49,203 nucleotides of DNA from an uncultured Acidimicrobiales bacterium (GCA_905479685.1 CAJQNJ010000016.1:1-49203); one strand, 5' to 3'. Positions 34,127 to 43,672 are shown, counted from the stretch's first letter. Made by a program: numbers and translations. Notes: generated by a model not told the origin, from the sequence alone.

Positions 34127-36143
34127 GCCGAATCAGCTTTCGTTTCTGCTCGACGAAGTCGACCAACACGAAATCTCCGACGTTCTGGTTATCGGTGAAG
34201 AACGCTCGACCGCCGTTCATCTTGGTGATCTGCTCGATGAACGAGGTCAGATACGGGGTGGCGTCGAGCATGAACACATTGATCCGAATGTTCTCTCGGG
34301 TGCACTTGTTGACGTCTTTCAACGTGAGGTCGATCGTCTCCTGGGTGGGTGGGTAGTTGAATTCCGGACGCCCCATCGAATTGATATGGGCGGTTGGCTC
34401 ACCATCGGTCACCATCAGGATCTGCTTGGTCCCCGACTCCCGGGCGAGCATTCGTCGGGCGAGCTGAAATCCATGCTGCATGTTCGTGCCATACACGTAG
34501 TCCCACGAGAGCTCGGCCAAGTCGCGCGCAGCGACCTCGCGTGCGACCTCGCTGAAGGTCACGATCCCGAGATAATCCTGCGGGTACTGGCCTGAGATCA
34601 AGGACTCGAGCGCCAGTGCAACCTTCTTCGCGGGAACGAAGTTGTCACGCATCGGCATCGACAGCGAAAGGTCGAGCATCAATACGGTCGACGTGCGCGT
34701 CGTCCGTTCGGTTCGTTCGACCTCGAAGTCGTCCGGCGTGAGGTCTACGGGGACTCCCCCGCCCGCTCGTTGAATTGCGTTCCGGACTGTCCGCTCGATG
34801 TTCAGCGTGAACGGATCACCAAATTCGTATGGCTTCGTCTCGAAGTTTCGCTCGTGCCCGATACCCGAGACTGCGACGTTGTGTCTTCCGAGGCGGTCCG
34901 CCGAGAGCTTGCTGTAGAGATCATCGAGAACGTTCTGGCCAAGCATTCGCAGCGCCCGCGGGGTGAGCTCGAGAGCTCCCTCTTTGTTGTTGATCAGGCC
35001 AGCGTCTTCGAGCATCTTCGTGAACTGCGCCATCCGCTCCATCGATTGCGCGGTGTCCTCACCGAGTAGCTCCCCAGCGCGTTCGAAGTCGATCTCGGCG
35101 AGGGCTCCCGGATTGCTGGTTCCACGGAGCATCTGTTCGATCTGATCGAGATCACCAAGATCGTTCATCAGATCCATCGCCTCGCCGAAATTGAGCGGAT
35201 CGGCACCCTGGGTGTCGTAGCTCTGCTCCCAGTTCATGTCCGGAAACATCGACTGCAAATTGTTTCCGAGTTGACTCATCTGAAACTGCAGGTCCACGTC
35301 GCCGAGGAGCTGATCGGACAGCTCCTGAAGTTGGGCACGTTGCTCCGGGGACATCGAATTCAACATCGCCTGTGCGGCTGCCATTCGCTGCGCCATCGCT
35401 TCCAACAACTCGTCCAACGTCTGCGGGTTCTCCGGGAAGAAGTCGCCATGTTTGTCCATGAACTGTTCGAAGTCCGGCTCTTGACCGTTCGCTCGTTGGT
35501 CGAGCATCTCATTGAGGTCGGCGAGCATGTCCTTCATTCGCGCCATGTCCTCGGGCGACATGTTGTCCATCGCGTCAGACATTCCGTCGACAGCTTGCTG
35601 CATCAACTGGCTTCTGAGATCGTCGAGGAGTTCGTCGAATTGTTGTTGTGCATTCTTCGACGTGAAGTCGTAGTTCGAAAGGCTGCGAACTTGACCGGGC
35701 AGGTCAGGAGGCAACATGTCGAGTGCCATGTTCCGCTCGGCGGCCACGGCTGCGTCGCGAGCGGCTTGCTCGGGGTCATCACCTCCTGCGGAGTACTCCG
35801 CCTGAGCGTTCACGTTGTCCCGCTCGGTGTCCACGATCTCGCGAAGTTTCTCCGCGATGTCCGCGAACACACCGCCGACATCGCCCGATTCGAGGAGCTG
35901 TTCCCTGCGTTCTCGAAGCCTGTCGAGCATCTCGCGAAGTCCCTGCATACGCTCGCCGTCTTCATCGAAGCCGTTCTGAAGCAGGTTTCGGAGCGCTGCG
36001 TTTGGATCGCCGTGATACGCAAGGTCATCGGTCATCTGCCGGAACAGATCGTCCGCAGTCATCTCGTAGTCGGCTTGCGTACCGTCCCATGCGGAGTACG
36101 TGAACCGTTGCTGGCGGCGACGGCGACCTCGGCGTAAGACCAT
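34116..36143 (-). CDS. VWA-domain protein with large helical N-terminal region (Rv0959-like)
   Basis: A 675-residue cytoplasmic protein. Residues 1-~440 are mainly helical and unusually rich in Met, Asp, Gln and Leu, without a known domain. Residues ~485-665 are a von Willebrand A domain with a complete MIDAS (DLSLS at 491-495, and MVTDGEPT further on). This layout matches actinobacterial Rv0959-type proteins that are paired with a MoxR/Mg-chelatase-type ATPase; here the ATPase gene is 6 kb away at 42.1-43.5 kb. Such pairs act as ATP-driven metal-insertion or protein-remodelling complexes in better-known families; the client here is unknown. It heads an operon with an alpha/beta hydrolase. 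Confidence 0.85.
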   Translation of the reverse strand: MVLRRGRRRRQQRFTYSAWDGTQADYEMTADDLFRQMTDDLAYHGDPNAALRNLLQNGFDEDGERMQGLREMLDRLRERREQLLESGDVGGVFADIAEKLREIVDTERDNVNAQAEYSAGGDDPEQAARDAAVAAERNMALDMLPPDLPGQVRSLSNYDFTSKNAQQQFDELLDDLRSQLMQQAVDGMSDAMDNMSPEDMARMKDMLADLNEMLDQRANGQEPDFEQFMDKHGDFFPENPQTLDELLEAMAQRMAAAQAMLNSMSPEQRAQLQELSDQLLGDVDLQFQMSQLGNNLQSMFPDMNWEQSYDTQGADPLNFGEAMDLMNDLGDLDQIEQMLRGTSNPGALAEIDFERAGELLGEDTAQSMERMAQFTKMLEDAGLINNKEGALELTPRALRMLGQNVLDDLYSKLSADRLGRHNVAVSGIGHERNFETKPYEFGDPFTLNIERTVRNAIQRAGGGVPVDLTPDDFEVERTERTTRTSTVLMLDLSLSMPMRDNFVPAKKVALALESLISGQYPQDYLGIVTFSEVAREVAARDLAELSWDYVYGTNMQHGFQLARRMLARESGTKQILMVTDGEPTAHINSMGRPEFNYPPTQETIDLTLKDVNKCTRENIRINVFMLDATPYLTSFIEQITKMNGGRAFFTDNQNVGDFVLVDFVEQKRKLIRRAG

Positions 36144-36235
36144 GCCCGGACTGTAGCTCTCTCCCCGGTCGTGCGGTATTGCGCAACCGCAAGTACAGCG
36201 GTGCCTGAGCTGTCTCTGATCGCGTCATACTTGGA

Positions 36236-37423
36236 ATGATGTTCGACGACGACTTCATCTGGGGTGGTGGCGCACCCTCGGTGTCGATCGAGGGCGCCGG
36301 GCTCCGCTCCGACTGGTTTCGTTGGGAGCGTCGCGCTGGGGTAGCGCCCTCGGACACCGGCAACGATTTTCGCAGTCGCACGATCGAGGACTTCCAACTT
36401 CTCGTCGAGCACGGGCTACGGCACGTCCGATTGACACTCGAGTGGGCGCGAGTCGAGCCGTTTGCGGGGCAGATCGACCACCAAGAGCTGGAAGTGCTCG
36501 AACAACGGCTCGCGACAGCCAAGGACGCCGGTCTGGCGGTGTGGGCCACCCTTCACCACGGTTCACTTCCCGGTTGGTTCGCCGAAGACACCGATGGCTT
36601 CTGCACCACGGGCGGTCCATCGATTCATTGGTCGCGCCACGTCGATCGGATGGCCGAACTCTTCGATGAGTACGTGACTACCTGGATTCCCATCGACGAT
36701 CCGATCGGTTGGGCAATTCGTGGGTACTTCCTCGGTAGTCGTCCGCCGGGTGTGCAAAGCCTGGAGAAGGTCCAAGGCGCGGTCGAAGGTGTCATCGACG
36801 CGACGTTCGAGGCACAGCGCCTGCTCGCTTCAGGTGCAACGCCGGTCGTCGGTAGCTTTGCCCTACCCACCCTTCACGCGGTCGATGATGCAGCGATGGC
36901 CCAGCGCTCCATGTGGGACGACGTCATCTGGCAGAGCTGGTCTCGCGCGATTCGCGAGGGCGTGCTCGAATGGCCGTGGAGATCGGCGGTCGATCGCCCG
37001 GAATTGGCCGACACATTCGACGCCATCGGCGTAGGGATCGCAGCACCTTACGGGGTGACCGCATCCGGCTCCCTGGAGGCGTGGCCCCAACACGATCGCC
37101 GAGACGCCGAAGGACGAACTCCTCGACCCGACGAACTGCTCGACACGCTCGCCCGGATATCCGAACTCGTCGACGGCCGAGACCTTGTCGTGATGGGACT
37201 CGGAGCGATCACCGAGGACGACGGCTGGAGGGAGCAATTGTTCGAAGCTTGGCTCGACCAGATTGCTCAGGCGGTGGCAGAAGGCCTACCGATACGCGGC
37301 ACGTTCATAGAACCCCTCATCGACGGCTACGACATCGGAGCGGGGTTGCACCTCGACACCGGCGTGTTCACCCGATCTCGCGAACCGAAGCCGAGCTTTG
37401 GATGGATCGCTGCGCAGCAGTGA
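36236..37423 (+). CDS. Glycoside hydrolase family 1-like protein lacking the acid/base glutamate
   Basis: A 395-residue TIM-barrel protein aligned with GH1 beta-glucosidases: FIWGGGAPSVSIEG at the N-terminus, LRHVRLTLEWARVEP, and WATLHHGSLPGWF. The motif that is normally NEP reads DDP (Asp154-Asp155), so the acid/base Glu is replaced. The nucleophile motif ITENG is ITEDDG, keeping Glu327. The end (EPLIDGYDIGAGLHLDTG, PKPSFGWI) keeps the GH1 order but loses the WSLLDNFEW tryptophans. It may be non-hydrolytic, have altered specificity, or be a binding protein. Its 3' end overlaps the OCD-family gene by 56 bases. Confidence 0.75.
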   Translation: MMFDDDFIWGGGAPSVSIEGAGLRSDWFRWERRAGVAPSDTGNDFRSRTIEDFQLLVEHGLRHVRLTLEWARVEPFAGQIDHQELEVLEQRLATAKDAGLAVWATLHHGSLPGWFAEDTDGFCTTGGPSIHWSRHVDRMAELFDEYVTTWIPIDDPIGWAIRGYFLGSRPPGVQSLEKVQGAVEGVIDATFEAQRLLASGATPVVGSFALPTLHAVDDAAMAQRSMWDDVIWQSWSRAIREGVLEWPWRSAVDRPELADTFDAIGVGIAAPYGVTASGSLEAWPQHDRRDAEGRTPRPDELLDTLARISELVDGRDLVVMGLGAITEDDGWREQLFEAWLDQIAQAVAEGLPIRGTFIEPLIDGYDIGAGLHLDTGVFTRSREPKPSFGWIAAQQ

Positions 37424-38495
37424 ATCGAACCATCTCGTAGGGATCGTAGGGGTCGTTCGGTTCGAGCTGGAGATCGATCGTTGTTCCCAGTCCCAGGCGC
37501 TGTGCGTGACCGAGGAACAGTTGCGCGGCAAGAAGATCTTCGTACGACCAGCCTGTCGAGTCGAAAACGGTGCGTTGGGTGGCAAGTCCCTGCACCTTGC
37601 CACCAACCACGTCGACCATCGACGGGCCAAGATCTTCCAGTCGTAGCCGCTGGCTTTCGCCCTCGATCATGCACTGTTCGGCAAGGTCGGGGATGACGAC
37701 AGCCGACTCGAGATACTCGAGCGGCAGTTCCGTCTTGCCGGGAAAGTCTGCGCCAACGGCATTCACGTGGAGGTTCGGCCGAGCTCGAGAAAAATCAGCA
37801 ACCGGAGGATGTCCGAGCGGCACGGACGTGCAGGTGCACACGACATCGAATGTTCCGATGCGTGCGTTGAACTCGTCGAGACTCACGACCTCGGGGGTGA
37901 CGACCCCATCCGGGAGTCGCTCCCAAAGAGAGTTCGCGACGACGGCATCGGTGTCGGTCACGACGAGGCGATCGATTGTACGTACTCGGCGAAGTGCGTG
38001 GATCTGCGTGACAGCCTGGGCCCCGCACCCCACGACGCCGAGAGAGATGGGTTGATGGTGCGTCGTCGCATCGGTCACGACTGCGGAGGCGGCGCCGGTC
38101 CTGATCGCCGTGAGCAGGGTTGCCTCGCACATGGCCATCAAGCGACCAGTCCGCGTGTCATAGAGCGCAGTTGTTGCCAACACGCTCGGGATCCCGCGGC
38201 GTACGGGATTCGCGGGGTGATATCCCACGGTCTTCACCGAGACCACGTCTCTCGTGACCATCGCAGGCATCCACTCGACCAAACCATGCTCCGGCGTGTT
38301 GTAACTGAACCCACTCCGCACCTGGTGCTCGACGACACGATCATCGAACGCCCCGATCGAGGTTCGCAGTGTGGCGATCATCTCGTCCATGAAGCTGTCG
38401 AGCCCGACATCGGCGACCACGGCGACGAGATCGTGTACATCCAGCATCAACGTCGACAATGTTGCGCTATCTCGCTCTGCGTTGCGCTCATCCAT
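37368..38495 (-). CDS. Ornithine cyclodeaminase / mu-crystallin family protein
   Basis: A 375-residue NAD(P)-binding protein. The Rossmann motif is SLGVVGCGAQAVTQIHAL, preceded by ATLLTAIRTGAASAVVTD and followed by FDVVCTCTSVPLGHPPV and NAVGADFPGKTELPLEYL. The family includes ornithine cyclodeaminase, alanine dehydrogenase, ketimine reductases and opine-type synthases; the sequence does not decide. GGGGGAA lies just before ATG 38495. Its C-terminal ~18 codons overlap the end of the GH1-like gene on the other strand. Confidence 0.88.
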   Translation of the reverse strand: MDERNAERDSATLSTLMLDVHDLVAVVADVGLDSFMDEMIATLRTSIGAFDDRVVEHQVRSGFSYNTPEHGLVEWMPAMVTRDVVSVKTVGYHPANPVRRGIPSVLATTALYDTRTGRLMAMCEATLLTAIRTGAASAVVTDATTHHQPISLGVVGCGAQAVTQIHALRRVRTIDRLVVTDTDAVVANSLWERLPDGVVTPEVVSLDEFNARIGTFDVVCTCTSVPLGHPPVADFSRARPNLHVNAVGADFPGKTELPLEYLESAVVIPDLAEQCMIEGESQRLRLEDLGPSMVDVVGGKVQGLATQRTVFDSTGWSYEDLLAAQLFLGHAQRLGLGTTIDLQLEPNDPYDPYEMVRFTAAQRSIQSSASVREIG

Positions 38496-38578
38496 GAAAT
38501 TCCCCCACTCCGTACCTCTACGCCACGATCCGCGTCGCCAGATGCGCGATCACCGCATCCTTCGTACCCTTCGGTGTC

Positions 38579-39388
38579 ATGGAGTCCCGGGTTGAACATC
38601 GAGATGACAAACGCATCGCCGTATTCCTGGGACTTCGGGACCACGTGGCGCGTCAAGCCCGCGAACGAGCCGGCGGCGACATGGCCGGATCATTCATCGC
38701 CGAAGGTGATCTGGTCATCGAACGCGCCCTTGCCCACGGCTATGCGTTGCGATCCGTTCTGATCGGCGAGAGGAGAACAAGCCCGCTGCCCGAGTCGATC
38801 CCCGATGACGTCGATGTCTTCATCGCCAACGACGCTGTGCTGACCGAAATCACCGGCCGACCAAATCTGCGCGACACCCTTTCGTGTTTCACCCGACCAT
38901 CACCCACGCCGCCAGAGCAACTCCTCAGCACGTGCCGAACTGTTGCGGTTCTGGAGAATGTCAACAACCCGAACAACCTTGGCGTCATCATTCGAAATGC
39001 GGCGGGCCTCGGCGTCGATGCCGTCCTCCTCGATCCCCGATGTGGGGACCCTCTGTACCGTCGAGCGATACGGGCGTCGATGGGTCAAGTCTTCACCTTG
39101 CCTCATGCACGCATACCCGACCTGCCCGACGGGTTACAACTGCTTCATGACCACGGAATCACGACGGTCGCGCTGACCCCATCGGGAACCATCGATCTTC
39201 GAGATGTTGCACGTCCGACCAAGGTGGCCGTGATTTTGGGCGCAGAAGGCCCGGGTCTGACCCCGGCCACGTTGTCCAAGGCGACGATTCGAGCCCGAAT
39301 CCCGATGACCAGAAGCGTCGATTCACTCAACGTGGCGAACGCTGCCGCAATCGCCTTTCATCACTTCGCCGAGAGGTCAGGCGAGTAG
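38579..39388 (+). CDS. SpoU/TrmH-family RNA 2'-O-methyltransferase
   Basis: A 269-residue knotted (SPOUT) methyltransferase. An N-terminal substrate-binding domain (~15-110: GSFIAEGDLVIERAL) precedes the catalytic domain with motif 1 (VNNPNNLGVIIRNAAGLGVDAVLL), motif 2 (VILGAEGPGL) and motif 3 (IPMTRSVDSLNVANAAAIAFHH). It uses S-adenosylmethionine to modify a ribose in rRNA or tRNA; the target cannot be fixed. It converges on trpS with a 12-base overlap. Confidence 0.9.
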   Translation: MESRVEHRDDKRIAVFLGLRDHVARQARERAGGDMAGSFIAEGDLVIERALAHGYALRSVLIGERRTSPLPESIPDDVDVFIANDAVLTEITGRPNLRDTLSCFTRPSPTPPEQLLSTCRTVAVLENVNNPNNLGVIIRNAAGLGVDAVLLDPRCGDPLYRRAIRASMGQVFTLPHARIPDLPDGLQLLHDHGITTVALTPSGTIDLRDVARPTKVAVILGAEGPGLTPATLSKATIRARIPMTRSVDSLNVANAAAIAFHHFAERSGE

Positions 39389-40360
39389 GCCGATATTTCG
39401 TTTGGCTCGAGCAAGCACTTCTCCAGCGACCACCTGGGCCTTGTCCGCGCCAACCCGCAGCAATCGCTGCGTCTCGGCTGGATCCGACTGCAGCTCAGCG
39501 AAGCGTGCCTGAATCGGGCGGAGAAGCTCGATGACGGCCTCGGCCGTATCGGTCTTGAGAGGCCCGTACTGCTCGTAGTTGCTCGCAAGATCCTCGGGCG
39601 CCTCACCGGTACACGCGCTCAGGATCGACAACAGGTTCGAGACCCCAGGCTTCTCGGCAATGTCGAATCTGACGTCGGACTCAGAGTCGGTCACGGCCCG
39701 TTTGAATTTCTTCTCGATCTTCTTCGGATCTTCGAGAACGAACACGGTGCCAGGGCTCTCGCCTTCGGACTTCGACATCTTGCGGTCGGGCTTTTGGAGA
39801 TCCATGACTCGAGCGCCAGCTTCGGGAATGACGTGCTCTGGCACGACAAAGGTCTCGCCATACCGAGAGTTGAACCGCTCGGCGATGTCCCGCGTGATTT
39901 CGACGTGCTGACGCTGGTCGTCTCCAACCGGGACGAAATCGGTGTCGTACAACAAGATGTCGGCGGCTTGCAGCGCGGGATAGGTGAAAAGGCCAGCAGA
40001 CACGAACTTCGTGGTGTCGCGATTCGACTTGTCCTTGAAGGCGGTCATTCGGCTGAGTTCGCCGTAGCTGACCGTGCACTCCATGAGCCACGCAAGCTGC
40101 GGATGCTGCGGGACCTGGCTCTGCACGAACAAGGTGGAGCGTTCCGGATCGATCCCGACCGCAATCAGGAGCTGCGCGAGTTCGACAGTGTTCTTACGAA
40201 GAACGTCTGGCTCCTGCGGCAAGGTCAGAGCGTGAAGATCCACAACGCAGTAGACGGCGTCGTTGTCTTCTTGCATCTTCGACCAATTGACGAGTGCCCC
40301 GAGCAGATTTCCGAGATGGAGATCACCAGATGGTTGGATGCCGCTGAACACACGTTTCAT
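39377..40360 (-). CDS. trpS: Tryptophanyl-tRNA synthetase
   Basis: A 327-residue class I aminoacyl-tRNA synthetase of the bacterial TrpRS type and normal length. The start reads MKRVFSGIQPSGDLHLGNLLGA, containing the HIGH-equivalent motif, and RKMSKSEGESPG is the KMSKS loop. Tryptophan-pocket and dimer segments (PVGDDQRQHVEITRDIAERFN, TYPALQAADILLYD) are intact. It charges tRNA-Trp. It is followed 43 bases downstream by nothing on the same strand but converges with the SpoU gene. Confidence 0.97.
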   Translation of the reverse strand: MKRVFSGIQPSGDLHLGNLLGALVNWSKMQEDNDAVYCVVDLHALTLPQEPDVLRKNTVELAQLLIAVGIDPERSTLFVQSQVPQHPQLAWLMECTVSYGELSRMTAFKDKSNRDTTKFVSAGLFTYPALQAADILLYDTDFVPVGDDQRQHVEITRDIAERFNSRYGETFVVPEHVIPEAGARVMDLQKPDRKMSKSEGESPGTVFVLEDPKKIEKKFKRAVTDSESDVRFDIAEKPGVSNLLSILSACTGEAPEDLASNYEQYGPLKTDTAEAVIELLRPIQARFAELQSDPAETQRLLRVGADKAQVVAGEVLARAKRNIGLLA

Positions 40361-40403
40361 GGGGGCGAAGGCTATCGGTTGAGCAGCAAGGGGCAGCGCT
40401 TCG

Positions 40404-40979
40404 TCACGGTCTCGAAGGCCCAGATGATGGATGTCTGATACCCAGCGATACTCCCCAGCTACGCTCCTTTCGGATCGCGTCCACGGTTCCGAATGCCCCG
40501 GCGATAGCCCCGATCACACATGCCGCCACGCCGAGCACCCATACAAAGTCGACGATCGTTACGCCCGTGATGCGTCCGGTCGAGAGAACGTGGTGAAACG
40601 GGTCGCGTCGGAACGCTGGAACTGCCAGCGCCACGCCCAGCGTCACCGAAAAGATCGTCGACGCGATGGCATGTTTGCTGCAGAACACGCGGTAGGCACG
40701 TGATTGAGATTCGACGATGATCAAGAACAACGCGACACCGAGCGCCGAAATGGATGAACCCGCGATCACTGCGACGAGCAGAAGAACCCACCACGCTGAC
40801 CCGTCGCCTGCCGAGGACGCAACCTGATCCGCGAGCCATAACCCGATCAATCCTGCTCCGAGCAGGACGGCGTTCACACGCCAGGGATGACTGCGCCGCT
40901 CCAGCGCCCGATCGGTCGACCGGGCGGACGCCACCAACCCATCCCATCGGAGCATGAGGGCTCGTCGTCGAGTTGACAT
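40404..40979 (-). CDS. Uncharacterised four-helix membrane protein
   Basis: A 191-residue protein with four predicted membrane helices (about residues 35-52, 62-90, 103-120 and 135-160 of the product). A basic N-terminus (MSTRRRALMLRW) and a charged tail flank them. No family was recognised. ATG 40979 is backed by GGAG nine bases upstream. The gene precedes trpS on the same strand with a 43-base gap. In a different frame, the 200 bases upstream also look protein-like (see findings). Confidence 0.65.
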   Translation of the reverse strand: MSTRRRALMLRWDGLVASARSTDRALERRSHPWRVNAVLLGAGLIGLWLADQVASSAGDGSAWWVLLLVAVIAGSSISALGVALFLIIVESQSRAYRVFCSKHAIASTIFSVTLGVALAVPAFRRDPFHHVLSTGRITGVTIVDFVWVLGVAACVIGAIAGAFGTVDAIRKERSWGVSLGIRHPSSGPSRP

Positions 40980-41240
40980 GAAGCAACTCCAATTCCTGGC
41001 CGACCCGGTCATCGCGTTTCACGACCACCTGTTCTTCCAGTGAAACATCGAGACGTTCGGGCCGCAACCATCTTTTCTCGGGCAACAGAGCGGAGGGGTC
41101 GCTCCATCGAGTCAGAAATCCATCCTTTCCGATCGTCGGGACGAAAGGCCCTAACCGATCACCACTCACGCGACCCACTGTGTTGAATAGCAGATCGTGA
41201 GTTGGTCACGATCCGAGTCAGATCCTGAAGGGGATGAGCC

Positions 41241-42020
41241 ATGCTGAAAAAGCCACTGGGAGTACTGGGGATCTTCATGATCGTCGTCGGAATCGGATAT
41301 TTCGTTGGCGCGGGGGTCGCCTACGTCAAGGTTCAGGACGGCTACGGATCTCTGCAGGACTTCAGCGAAGCCCAGAACGTCACCCTCAACTACAACGACG
41401 ACGGCGAGCTCGTCGATCGGGGCACTGTCGAAGGCGCAGAGGCCATCATGTCGCTCCTCGAGGACGACTGGGGATTCCCGGTCGTCGAGTCCGATCTCGA
41501 CCCCGATGATCCGCTCGTCAACAGCGCCACCGAGTACATGTACCAGATGGCGACGATTGCCTACCACACGCTGCACGGCACGCAGACGGTCGTATTGACC
41601 GCCGAAGACCTGACCGACGGCGACGGCGTGATCGCGACCGAGTTCACCTGCAACAGCGAGACCGTCGCGGTTCCTGCGTCGTTCCCCGCTGAAGGTCTGA
41701 CCTGCGACTTCGAGGTCAACGGACGCTACTGGACCGACTTCAACCGGCTCGACCCGGTGGAAGGTCCTGCGAGGGACCAAGCGTGGAGCGGTACAGCACA
41801 CGCACTGGTCGCCGAACTCGGTGTAGGCGCATCGACGCACAGCACATTGCAGCTCGCCCTCGGCGTTGCTGCACTGCTCGCCGGGCTCGGCGTTGTGTGC
41901 TCAGTCATGGGGGTCGCATTCATCCTCCACACCCGTTCAGGACTTTCGGCCCAGGCGGCTGCAGGCGGTTCACCGTCGGCAATGGACGATGTTTCCGGGA
42001 GCGTCGCCGAGCCCGTCTGA
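41241..42020 (+). CDS. Uncharacterised membrane protein with an extracytoplasmic domain
   Basis: A 259-residue protein: helix 1 at residues ~7-28, a ~170-residue acidic extracytoplasmic region containing two cysteines (FTCNSE and LTCDFE) that could form a disulfide, and helix 2 at ~203-230, then a short polar tail. AAGGGGATG precedes ATG 41241 at good spacing. No known family was recognised. It ends at a hairpin shared with the convergent MoxR-type gene. Confidence 0.75.
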   Translation: MLKKPLGVLGIFMIVVGIGYFVGAGVAYVKVQDGYGSLQDFSEAQNVTLNYNDDGELVDRGTVEGAEAIMSLLEDDWGFPVVESDLDPDDPLVNSATEYMYQMATIAYHTLHGTQTVVLTAEDLTDGDGVIATEFTCNSETVAVPASFPAEGLTCDFEVNGRYWTDFNRLDPVEGPARDQAWSGTAHALVAELGVGASTHSTLQLALGVAALLAGLGVVCSVMGVAFILHTRSGLSAQAAAGGSPSAMDDVSGSVAEPV

Positions 42021-42049
42021 CCGACCAACCCACCGAAGCGCTGCGACGG

Positions 42050-42076
42050 TCCCGCCCGATGATCGATCGGGCGGGA
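42050..42076. terminator. Bidirectional hairpin terminator
   Basis: TCCCGCCCGAT (42050-42060) and ATCGGGCGGGA (42066-42076) are perfect complements separated by five bases. The hairpin lies between two convergent genes and would terminate both. No long T tract follows on either side, so efficiency is uncertain. Confidence 0.65.
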
Positions 42077-42114
42077 TCGTCGCGTTCAGGACCGGCGATG
42101 ACCGCCGTCGTCGG

Positions 42115-43530
42115 TCAGGAGCGCCCTCGATACTGTGTCGATCCGCCATGGATGTTCTTGTTCAACCGCTTGGCAAGATGCAAGCCCTCGAGGATCAGTT
42201 CGATAGCCGATGCGATGACTGCAGGTTCGCTCGAATCGATCTCATCATCTGCGAGAAGTGCGTCGATCGCTGGCTGTAGCGATGGAACCTGTTCGAGGAG
42301 TTGGAGATACCGGTCCGGCGAGACATCGGGTCCGACATCGACCGTCACACCGTCCTCGAAGGCCTCGACGATCGGACCGTGCAAGATCGGATCCACCGAA
42401 TCCATGAACGTCCTGTGCACAGCGGATCGAACGAGCGCGTCGATCACCCGCCCTTCACTTCCGTCCTCGAAGGCCTCAACCTCGATCTTGCCCGACGTGG
42501 TCGCAATGATCGCCGACAAGTCGCCAACCCGCGGTACTGCGACGTCGATCCCCGCTGACAGGCTCCTACGGACTGCATTCGCCGCGATCGCCTCGTAGTT
42601 CGCAACCGTCAGCCGCACCGAGACCCCTGATCGCTGATTGATCTGACTCGATTGACGAGCCTGGTGCGAGAACTCCGACACCACCTCGAGCATGAACTCG
42701 GGAACACGAACGTCGACCACATTTGCAGGGGGCAGGACAGCCTCCTGTTCAACAATCGTCATCTCGGTCTCGATGTCGAGCGGATAATGGGTACGGATCT
42801 GGGATCCGAAACGATCCTTCAACGGGGTGATGATTCGACCCCGGTTGGTGTAATCCTCCGGGTTCGCCGAAGCGAACAGGACCACATCGAGCGGCAGCCG
42901 AACTTTGTACCCGCGAATCTGGACATCCCGTTCCTCGAGCACGTTCAGCAGACCCACCTGGATCCGCTCGGACAGGTCGGGCAACTCGTTGATGGCAAAG
43001 ATCCCACGATTCGAACGCGGCACGAGACCGTAGTGGAGCGTCAACTCATCGCTGAGGTAGCGGCCCTCGGCAACCTTGATCGGGTCGACCTCACCGATCA
43101 GATCGGCGATCGACGTATCGGGTGTGGCGAGCTTCTCGCCATATCGAAGATCTCTGTGCACCCAGTCGATCGGTGTGTCATCGCCCTGTTCGGCAACAAG
43201 TACCTTCGCATGCGCTGAGATGGGATTGAGGGGATCGTCGTTGATCTCAGACCCAGCAATGATCGGCATCCATTCATCGAGTAGTTCGGTCAAGTTACGG
43301 ATCATGCGGGTCTTTGCCTGACCGCGCTCCCCCAGGAAGATCACGTCGTGACCTGCGAGAAGTGCATTCTCCAGTTGCGGCATGACGGTGTCTTCGTATC
43401 CGAGAACATTGGCCACCAGCGGGTCACCATCTCGAATCTTTCGGACAGCGTTGGTGCGAATCTCTTCAGAGACGGGAACCGAGGTCCAACCGGTCTTGAC
43501 GAGGTCACCGAGTGTTGCAGGTCTGCTCAT
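42115..43530 (-). CDS. MoxR/Mg-chelatase-like AAA+ ATPase (Rv0958-like)
   Basis: A 471-residue AAA+ protein. The P-loop is GERGQAKT (67-74). The Walker B-like segment is GIFAINELPDL, with Asn in place of the usual Asp before Glu, and LLNVLEERDVQIRGYKVRLPLDVVLFASANPEDYTNRGRII covers the sensor and beta-hairpin region of the helix-2-insert clade. A helical lid and a C-terminal extension follow. It resembles actinobacterial Rv0958, which is encoded next to a VWA protein; the matching VWA gene here is at 34.1-36.1 kb. Together they are expected to remodel an unknown target using ATP. Confidence 0.85.
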   Translation of the reverse strand: MSRPATLGDLVKTGWTSVPVSEEIRTNAVRKIRDGDPLVANVLGYEDTVMPQLENALLAGHDVIFLGERGQAKTRMIRNLTELLDEWMPIIAGSEINDDPLNPISAHAKVLVAEQGDDTPIDWVHRDLRYGEKLATPDTSIADLIGEVDPIKVAEGRYLSDELTLHYGLVPRSNRGIFAINELPDLSERIQVGLLNVLEERDVQIRGYKVRLPLDVVLFASANPEDYTNRGRIITPLKDRFGSQIRTHYPLDIETEMTIVEQEAVLPPANVVDVRVPEFMLEVVSEFSHQARQSSQINQRSGVSVRLTVANYEAIAANAVRRSLSAGIDVAVPRVGDLSAIIATTSGKIEVEAFEDGSEGRVIDALVRSAVHRTFMDSVDPILHGPIVEAFEDGVTVDVGPDVSPDRYLQLLEQVPSLQPAIDALLADDEIDSSEPAVIASAIELILEGLHLAKRLNKNIHGGSTQYRGRS

Positions 43531-43672
43531 TCCCTGTGCTTACCACAGCACCAGCCGCACGCGACCCCCAGGATGGGGAGTTGTCCGCATCGTCACCGAG
43601 TTGCTCAGAAGTGATAAACCGGGGCACCAATTCTAGGAAGTGTGACGGATCACTTCGGACAGGGACGAGACA

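Noticed and set aside
32846-34198. 450-codon plus-strand frame opposite the alpha/beta hydrolase
   Set aside because: It is a mirror of the hydrolase coding sequence and has no recognisable domain.
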